Both the position numbers and the translations under genes were made by a program. The notes under the pieces are model-generated. The model saw nothing but the letters and a program-made list of their open reading frames with translations. It did not search any database and was not told the DNA's origin. From contig CALCRD010000081.1 in NCBI GenBank assembly GCA_937894355.1, positions 1-9,134 on the forward strand: a stretch of 9,134 bases of DNA, written 5' to 3'. This DNA is from an uncultured Bacillus sp. (GTDB lineage Bacteria; Bacillota; Bacilli; Bacillales; Cytobacillaceae). Of the stretch, positions 5,125 to 9,134 are shown one piece after another; within the stretch, counting starts at the first letter, position 1, and every line of letters begins with the position of its first letter.

Positions 5125-5313
5125 TAAATAAAGGCTGTTTTCGTAAAGTTTGTTGTTAAAATCTTAAACCCGATTTTAACGTGATATCAACTATTTTGTA
5201 GCTTGAAAGTAAATTTGCAAGCTCTTTTCTCATAAATGTTTGCTGTTTTACTATCAAATCTCTTCATTATTATCTTAAAAAGCAACAATGTTTGAGAAAA
5301 GAGCCTAAATAAA
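5125..5313. mobile_element. Probable MITE with 8-bp target duplication
   Basis: A 173-bp non-coding segment (5133-5305) has imperfect terminal inverted repeats starting GGCTGTTTTC and GGCTCTTTTC, identical at 18 of 23 positions without gaps. The same 8 bp, TAAATAAA, flank it on both sides (5125-5132 and 5306-5313) and the match stops exactly at the element ends. This is what a transposition target duplication looks like, although AT-rich 8-mers are not rare. It has no ORF, so it would have to be moved by a transposase elsewhere. Internally it holds a 9-bp hairpin (GTTAAAATC/GATTTTAAC, 5155-5180) and a third copy of the end sequence at 5220-5245. The 8-bp duplication fits families such as ISL3 or IS6; I cannot assign one. 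It lies directly upstream of the yqhV-like ribosome binding site. Confidence 0.72.
5221..5304. repeat. Inner inverted repeat within the MITE-like element
   Basis: Perfect 12-bp arms GCTCTTTTCTCA (5221-5232) and TGAGAAAAGAGC (5293-5304) enclose 60 bp. The left arm is the internal copy of the element end and the right arm is its terminal repeat, with partial similarity continuing inward (TTTGCT and AGCAA). A transcript entering the yqhV-like gene from upstream would carry this as a stem ending 24 nt before the start codon. Confidence 0.7.
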
Positions 5314-5328
5314 AAGGAGGATCAGAAA

Positions 5329-5604
5329 ATGTTCCCAGTTATCGAAAAGGCTATTTTAGGCATGGCCCTGTTAAGAATCCTATCAGGAAGCATTGAAATA
5401 TCTGTAGCTCTGCTCATCCTGAAATATAATAATATCGAAAAAGCACTAGTTCTGAATAGCAGTCTAGCGCTTGTTGGACCAATTATTTTAATTTTAACCA
5501 CCACAGTCGGTTTAATGGGCATTGCCGAAAAGATCTCTTATATCAAAATATTTTGGATATTTTCTGGTGTTGCTATGATATTGTATGGCGTTAGGAGCAA
5601 TTGA
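5329..5604 (+). CDS. YqhV-family (DUF2619) small membrane protein
   Basis: The 91-residue product has the length and pattern of B. subtilis YqhV (about 93). Shared elements include an LRILSGSIEISVALLIL first hydrophobic helix (about 14-31), a short KYNNIEKALVLNS linker, a VGPIILILTTTVGL second helix (about 47-62), and a terminal hydrophobic FWIFSGVAMILYGV segment (about 74-87). It is therefore an integral membrane protein with three predicted helices. The family is confined to Bacillales; in B. subtilis yqhV lies beside the spoIIIA sporulation operon, but no function is established and here the spoIIIA genes are absent. The ATG has AAGGAGG with an 8-nt spacer. That ribosome binding site follows directly on the target duplication of the 173-bp element, so the native promoter has probably been displaced; I find no convincing promoter close by. 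It is convergent with gtrA, with only 21 bp between stop codons and no terminator visible. Confidence 0.85.
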   Translation: MFPVIEKAILGMALLRILSGSIEISVALLILKYNNIEKALVLNSSLALVGPIILILTTTVGLMGIAEKISYIKIFWIFSGVAMILYGVRSN

Positions 5605-5625
5605 CGGCATGAAAATAATAAGCAT

Positions 5626-6072
5626 TTAACCAGCCTTTTCAATAAAAACAAAATACTTCTGACCAAGATAATTGAATACGGTATAGAGCCCTGTTCCAAG
5701 CAATACAGCAATATTCTCATTGCTTATAGAAAACAAGTTAAACTGAAATGAACCAATTCCGTCAGCAACATAATCGCTGAATGAATAGGCGCTAAAATAA
5801 CTGACCACGACTACGAGTATAAATAATGGTGCGCTCCTATGAACTGGTTTATTACTTTGAAAGGTAAAGGTCTTATTTAATTGAAAGCTGACAAGTGCTC
5901 CAATGCTATTGCCGATGAAAGTCGAGAGAAAATATGGTAAACCCAAAACTTGAAGTAATGTAAATATAATGGATAAACCAACCAATGTGTTGACAACCCC
6001 AACAAGAATAAACCGGAAAAATGAATTAGTTTGTTTCGGGTAATCGTGAATATTCGAGATTGAATGATTCAT
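5626..6072 (-). CDS. gtrA: GtrA-family membrane protein (polyprenyl-linked sugar flipping)
   Basis: The 148-residue protein has four predicted membrane helices (about 19-41, 46-64, 82-100, 118-137) and the conserved GtrA features: FFRFILVGVVNTLVG at the first helix, GNSIGALVSFQLNKTFTF after the second, and FNYLGQKYFVF at the C-terminus. GtrA proteins are thought to flip undecaprenyl-phosphate-linked single sugars across the cytoplasmic membrane, or to assist that. Its start overlaps the end of the upstream glycosyltransferase gene by 47 nt; AGAGGT sits 6 nt before the ATG, so translational coupling is likely. It is the last gene of the three-gene operon. The nearest B. subtilis analogues are the GtcA-type proteins that act with CsbB. 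The symbol names the family, not a proven orthologue. Confidence 0.9.
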   Translation of the reverse strand: MNHSISNIHDYPKQTNSFFRFILVGVVNTLVGLSIIFTLLQVLGLPYFLSTFIGNSIGALVSFQLNKTFTFQSNKPVHRSAPLFILVVVVSYFSAYSFSDYVADGIGSFQFNLFSISNENIAVLLGTGLYTVFNYLGQKYFVFIEKAG

Positions 6073-7060
6073 CTGTTAACCTCTGATTAGTTGAGAATTG
6101 TAATGGCGTATGTAGTTGAAAGGTATTGATGTCGATAATAAACTTAGGCCGCCGCTTCGTTTCTTTGTAAAGTTTGCCGACATACTCACCAATCAGTCCA
6201 ATAGCTATGAGTTGCAACCCGCCAATTAACCAAATTGATGTAATCAATGAAGTCCAACCTGTAACAGTTGTACCAAAAAGTTTTAAGGAAAAGAAATAAA
6301 AGCCAAACAGGAGACTGACAAAAAAGGAAATAAACCCAGATAACAAAACCAGTCTAATTGGTGTAACGGAAAATGACGTAATTCCGTCAAAAGCAAATGC
6401 CAACATCGACTTTAACGGATATTTCGAAACACCAGCCATTCTTTCTTGACGATCATAATAAACACTTGTTGAGTTAAATCCAATAAGCGGGACAATACCT
6501 CTAAGAAATAGATTTACTTCCTCAAATCGCGCCAATTCTTCCAATGCTCGTTTACTCATTAAACGGTAGTCTGCATGGTTATAAACTAGATTCACACCCA
6601 TCTTTGACATCAATTGATAAAAACCTTGTGCAGTACTCCGTTTAAAAAAGGTATCGGATTCCCGTTTTTTCCTAACTCCATACACGATTTCATAACCTTC
6701 TTGAAATTTCACCACGAATTCACGAATGACATTAATATCATCCTGTAGATCAGCATCCATGGAAACTACACAATCTGATCGGTCCTTTGCTGTTAATAAT
6801 CCTGCTAATAGGGCATTTTGATGACCGACATTTCGCGATAACTTCAATCCTTTTACCCTAATATTTTTTAAACATTTTTTATAAATGATATCCCAAGTGT
6901 GATCATCGCTACCATCATCGACAAACAGCAACATACTCATTTTCGAAATCAGGTTATCTCCTATTAGAGATTCCAAATACTGTTCCAACTCGAAGATGGT
7001 TTCTGGTAATACTTCTTCCTCGTTATAGCAAGGAACGACAATTGTAAGAGTCGGTTCCAT
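6026..7060 (-). CDS. GT2 polyprenyl-phosphate glycosyltransferase (GtrB/CsbB/YkoT type)
   Basis: The 344-residue protein has an N-terminal GT-A catalytic domain followed by two membrane helices (about 235-260 and 270-295), the layout of GtrB, CsbB, YkcC and YkoT. Motifs seen are VPCYNEEE at 9-16, VDDGSDD at 47-53, the metal- and nucleotide-binding DADLQDD at 102-108, RQERMAGVSKYPL at 204-216, and GEYVGKLYKETKRRPKF at 291-307. The family transfers a sugar from a nucleotide sugar to undecaprenyl phosphate on the cytoplasmic face of the membrane. The C-terminal 35 residues after the GEYVGK block are longer and less conserved, and their codons overlap the start of gtrA. The start ATG has GGGAGGAG with an 8-nt spacer. 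It lies 22 bp after the YkoS-like gene. Among B. subtilis relatives YkoT is my first guess because of that neighbour; the sugar cannot be told from sequence. Confidence 0.92.
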   Translation of the reverse strand: MEPTLTIVVPCYNEEEVLPETIFELEQYLESLIGDNLISKMSMLLFVDDGSDDHTWDIIYKKCLKNIRVKGLKLSRNVGHQNALLAGLLTAKDRSDCVVSMDADLQDDINVIREFVVKFQEGYEIVYGVRKKRESDTFFKRSTAQGFYQLMSKMGVNLVYNHADYRLMSKRALEELARFEEVNLFLRGIVPLIGFNSTSVYYDRQERMAGVSKYPLKSMLAFAFDGITSFSVTPIRLVLLSGFISFFVSLLFGFYFFSLKLFGTTVTGWTSLITSIWLIGGLQLIAIGLIGEYVGKLYKETKRRPKFIIDINTFQLHTPLQFSTNQRLTDESFNLEYSRLPETN

Positions 7061-7082
7061 CTGTTCGTCTCCTCCCTGATGT

Positions 7083-8759
7083 TTAAATCACTTTATATAA
7101 ATAGATTTTCCAAGCAGATGTTTCTGATACGAACTCTTTTTCAAGTATTAGACCATTCTCTTGGGCATTTTTTATCATCAGACCGGAAAATAAATATTGC
7201 CCACCCAGCTTTTTAAATGGCTCTACATCCAGCTCGAGATTCTTCAAAACTTTTTTGGAATTTTTTTTGACCATATAGGATTTTCCAAGTTCAGCTGTGA
7301 ATACGTAACATCTCCCCCCCCACTTATCAAAATATTTCTGAATCAATCGGTTTTTCTCCAACTCAAGTTCTATAATTTTGCGAAACTGATGTTTGTACTT
7401 TAAGGGATAAAAGTTGTTATAGGTGTCCAGTGTATAAAAACCATTGTACTGGGCAATGGCTGGATGAATTCCAATACTGGCAACGCGATAATCCTCTACA
7501 GGGCGATTTATATAATCCCTTATGGTTTGAAATTGGTTTTCCGCAAAAAATTCTTTCACAGTTGGTTTATTTTTATAGATGAATTCATCATTAAAACCAA
7601 ATAACAGCAATACTTGAACGATAAGTAAAAGGTTTACAGCCTTCCGCCATTGTTTACTTTGCTCCCAAACTATTTTTAACGCCAGACCAAATCCCACATA
7701 AATCACTAGTGGCCTTAGAAAGTGGTATCTGGCAAAATTAAATTTATCTAAAAAGTGAAATTTCTCTGTTAATGGTAACCAGCCTTTATAAAACCAAAAG
7801 GCGTACCAAGCAGATAATGCAAAATTCAACACAGACAATGTGATAAAAATTTTTTCATCCTTCCATCGCTTGGTTTTTATGATGAAAAAAAAGGCAACAA
7901 AAAGGACAGGCAGAATAACCAAACTATGAACAGTCATAACATGGGTATGCCCTAGAAAGAAATTTTTGAACGTAAGCCGAATCACACGCAACAACGGTAA
8001 ACTAGCATGGAAATATTCATCGCGGCTATTAGGTTCAGTTGTAAATAAAAAAGAATAAATTAGCCGGTATTCGACAAGCAAAAAGACGAAAGTCATGTAT
8101 ACAATTGCTAGGAAAAAACGAATATGCCATCGCCTATTCCTAATCACATCAAACAACCAGAACAAACCCATCGCTGATAAGAAAAAGAAAAAGCCTAGGA
8201 CTACACTAGAATAAAAAGGTAATAACGTTAATACCAATATATTTTTATAAGACTTTATCCCCTTCCTGATATTTAATAGACTCCAGAGAGCAAGAGGCAT
8301 CCCTAATGTACTGAGCATTCCCGATGGCCAAAACGGCGTAAGAGAAAATGCTAGGGCAACTCCAATCCTGATTTCTATGTACTTTCCTTCTGTCAAAAAA
8401 TGATCTTTCAAAAGTAGATACATGCCGATAAAAGCGAAAATTCTTGTGATTGCTTGACTTAGTGCATAAGCAACCATGGTCGGAAATAATACATGTAGCC
8501 AGACAATCCCACTAAATTCTGATCCAAATGCGTTTCTAGGCAATCCATTTATTATTTGCGGTATGACTGAGTTAAATCCACCAAATATTTGTCCGCTATT
8601 TGCTAAGACTTTATACCAAGCTAGATTTGAGTCTAAATTATCATGGACGCGAATATGGGCATTATCCCCTAAGATAAACAGTGGAGACAAATAGATAATG
8701 ACAATGATAAGTGCAAACAAAATGAGGATGGTCTCTTTTTTTCCTTGATTCGCCTTCAC
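7083..8759 (-). CDS. Polytopic membrane protein, YkoS-like (DUF6044), probable GT-C type sugar transferase
   Basis: The 558-residue protein has about ten to twelve hydrophobic segments in its first 390 residues and a soluble C-terminal part of about 165 residues, probably outside the cell. After the first helix an extracellular loop carries VHDNLDSNLAWYK (about 38-50), acidic residues placed like the catalytic Asp of GT-C enzymes. Length and these blocks fit YkoS of B. subtilis, which stands beside the GT2 gene ykoT; that recognition is from memory. The inferred job is to pass a flipped undecaprenyl-linked sugar to a surface acceptor, as YfhO does with CsbB for lipoteichoic acid. I prefer the GTG at 8757-8759: GAGGTGA ends 5 nt before it, while the in-frame GTG at 8766-8768 lies inside that ribosome binding site. 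It is the first gene of the operon. Confidence 0.8.
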   Translation of the reverse strand: MKANQGKKETILILFALIIVIIYLSPLFILGDNAHIRVHDNLDSNLAWYKVLANSGQIFGGFNSVIPQIINGLPRNAFGSEFSGIVWLHVLFPTMVAYALSQAITRIFAFIGMYLLLKDHFLTEGKYIEIRIGVALAFSLTPFWPSGMLSTLGMPLALWSLLNIRKGIKSYKNILVLTLLPFYSSVVLGFFFFLSAMGLFWLFDVIRNRRWHIRFFLAIVYMTFVFLLVEYRLIYSFLFTTEPNSRDEYFHASLPLLRVIRLTFKNFFLGHTHVMTVHSLVILPVLFVAFFFIIKTKRWKDEKIFITLSVLNFALSAWYAFWFYKGWLPLTEKFHFLDKFNFARYHFLRPLVIYVGFGLALKIVWEQSKQWRKAVNLLLIVQVLLLFGFNDEFIYKNKPTVKEFFAENQFQTIRDYINRPVEDYRVASIGIHPAIAQYNGFYTLDTYNNFYPLKYKHQFRKIIELELEKNRLIQKYFDKWGGRCYVFTAELGKSYMVKKNSKKVLKNLELDVEPFKKLGGQYLFSGLMIKNAQENGLILEKEFVSETSAWKIYLYKVI

Positions 8760-8768
8760 TCGTTTCAC

Positions 8769-9080
8769 CTCTCCAGTAGATTTTCATCATCCTGACGGCA
8801 ACAAATGATTGTTATTAAGTTTCGCGAAAGTGGAAAATATATTCCATTTTACTGTGATTTTTTTTTGATAAGGATTACTATACTGTTCGATCTACATAAA
8901 AAAATACAGCAATCTTTACATAATATTTTTATGGTAAAAAGTCATTTCTTCTAGAATTTAGGACTCCTTTATACCCTGCTAATCAAACAGGACGCCTGAA
9001 TAAATGGTATCTTAAAATAGTTCTTGCTATTATCATCCCCTTTCATTAGAATAAAAGTTTGTGAAATGTTTTATTTTTTT
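8769..9080. other. Intergenic region upstream of the glycosylation operon
   Basis: No gene is seen in these 312 bp. On the minus strand, the operon side, there are three possible structures: a hairpin at 8827-8850 (TGGAA/TTCCA plus AAA/TTT around 6 nt) next to a 10-bp palindrome TTTCGCGAAA at 8820-8829; an imperfect long hairpin at 8933-8975; and short alternative pairings at about 8975-9010 (CCTG...CAGG, CAGG...CCTG). No known riboswitch core (T-box, c-di-GMP, SAM, lysine) is recognisable. Candidate -10 elements exist, such as TATAGT, but none has a fair -35 at the right distance, so the operon promoter remains unplaced. A 17-codon frame near 8990-9050 lacks a usable ribosome binding site spacing. 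Confidence 0.5.
9024..9052 (+). promoter_or_regulatory. Candidate promoter reading into the right-edge repeat
   Basis: TTGCTA (4 of 6) and TAGAAT (5 of 6) are separated by 17 bp, and transcription would start near 9059, about 22 bp before the repeat. It points out of the window and away from the glycosylation operon, so its gene, if any, is not visible. Confidence 0.35.
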
Positions 9081-9134
9081 GGCTCTGTTAATGATAAATG
9101 TTGATTTTGAACACATTGTTGATTGGAGCGGAAG
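9081..9134 (+). repeat. Right-edge copy of the dispersed repeat, truncated by the window end
   Basis: It begins GGCTCTGTTAATGATAAATG and ends TTGATTGGAGCGGAAG at the window edge. It matches the reverse complement of 38-91 at 45 of 54 positions without gaps; conservation is highest at the two ends (13 bp starting GGCTCT, and TTGTTGATTGGAG) and lowest in the middle. The two copies face away from each other. The opening GGCTCT and the internal TAAATGTT also occur in the MITE-like element at 5220-5240. Confidence 0.8.

Noticed and set aside
5322..5720. Minus-strand frames at 5322-5522 and 5538-5720
   Set aside because: The first is antisense to the yqhV-like gene. The second overlaps the 3' end of gtrA in another frame and runs into the yqhV 3' end, without start signals.
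7197..8694. Plus-strand frames opposite the YkoS-like gene (7197-7403, 8476-8694)
   Set aside because: Antisense shadows of a long, well-formed membrane protein gene.
8990..9052. A 17-codon minus-strand frame with several Arg codons, considered as a leader peptide
   Set aside because: The purine-rich stretch abuts the ATG with no spacer, and the frame ends without a following attenuator.
1..9134. CRISPR array, tRNA, rRNA, prophage or integrase genes
   Set aside because: No regularly spaced repeats, no cloverleaf or rRNA sequence, and no recombinase, transposase or phage protein was seen in any frame.

Overview
The window is chromosomal DNA from a low-GC, endospore-forming Firmicute of the Bacillaceae (Bacillus in the broad sense). 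The grounds are a Bacillus-type IlvD, a tiny YjcZ-type sporulation membrane protein, a stand-alone IDEAL-domain protein, a YqhV-family protein, strong AGGAGG-like ribosome binding sites, TTG and GTG starts, and factor-independent terminators with U-tracts. No phage, plasmid, defence or CRISPR genes are visible. The genes are ordinary chromosomal ones; the unusual material lies between them.

Layout. Positions 1-91 and 9081-9134 carry two inverted, outward-facing copies of one repeat family (54 bp, 45 identical positions, no gaps), both cut by the window edges. Next to the left copy is a minus-strand block: gntR-type regulator -> ilvD, with a strong terminator after ilvD, a CodY-box-like site in the ilvD leader, and a palindromic operator candidate over the gntR -10 element. 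Then come a minus-strand IDEAL-domain gene with a perfect 13-bp terminator, a plus-strand 32-codon YjcZ-like gene starting at TTG, and a plus-strand yceI-like gene. The yceI-like gene has a near-consensus promoter followed by a perfect 40-bp palindrome whose core resembles MhqR-type (MarR family) operators. A bidirectional terminator separates it from a convergent NUDIX CoA-pyrophosphatase gene.

Between the NUDIX gene and a yqhV-like gene lies a 173-bp non-coding element (5133-5305). It has 23-bp imperfect terminal inverted repeats and a perfect 8-bp direct repeat on each side, so it looks like a MITE inserted just upstream of the yqhV ribosome binding site. Its ends begin GGCT(C/G)T, like the repeats at the window edges.

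The right third is a three-gene minus-strand operon: a polytopic YkoS/DUF6044-type membrane protein, a GtrB/CsbB/YkoT-type GT2 glycosyltransferase, and a GtrA-type small membrane protein overlapping it by 47 nt. Together they have the composition of a three-component cell-surface glycosylation system: a sugar is loaded onto undecaprenyl phosphate inside the cell, flipped, and transferred to an acceptor outside. The sugar and the acceptor cannot be read from the sequence. The 5' region of this operon (8769-9080) holds hairpins but no promoter I would trust.
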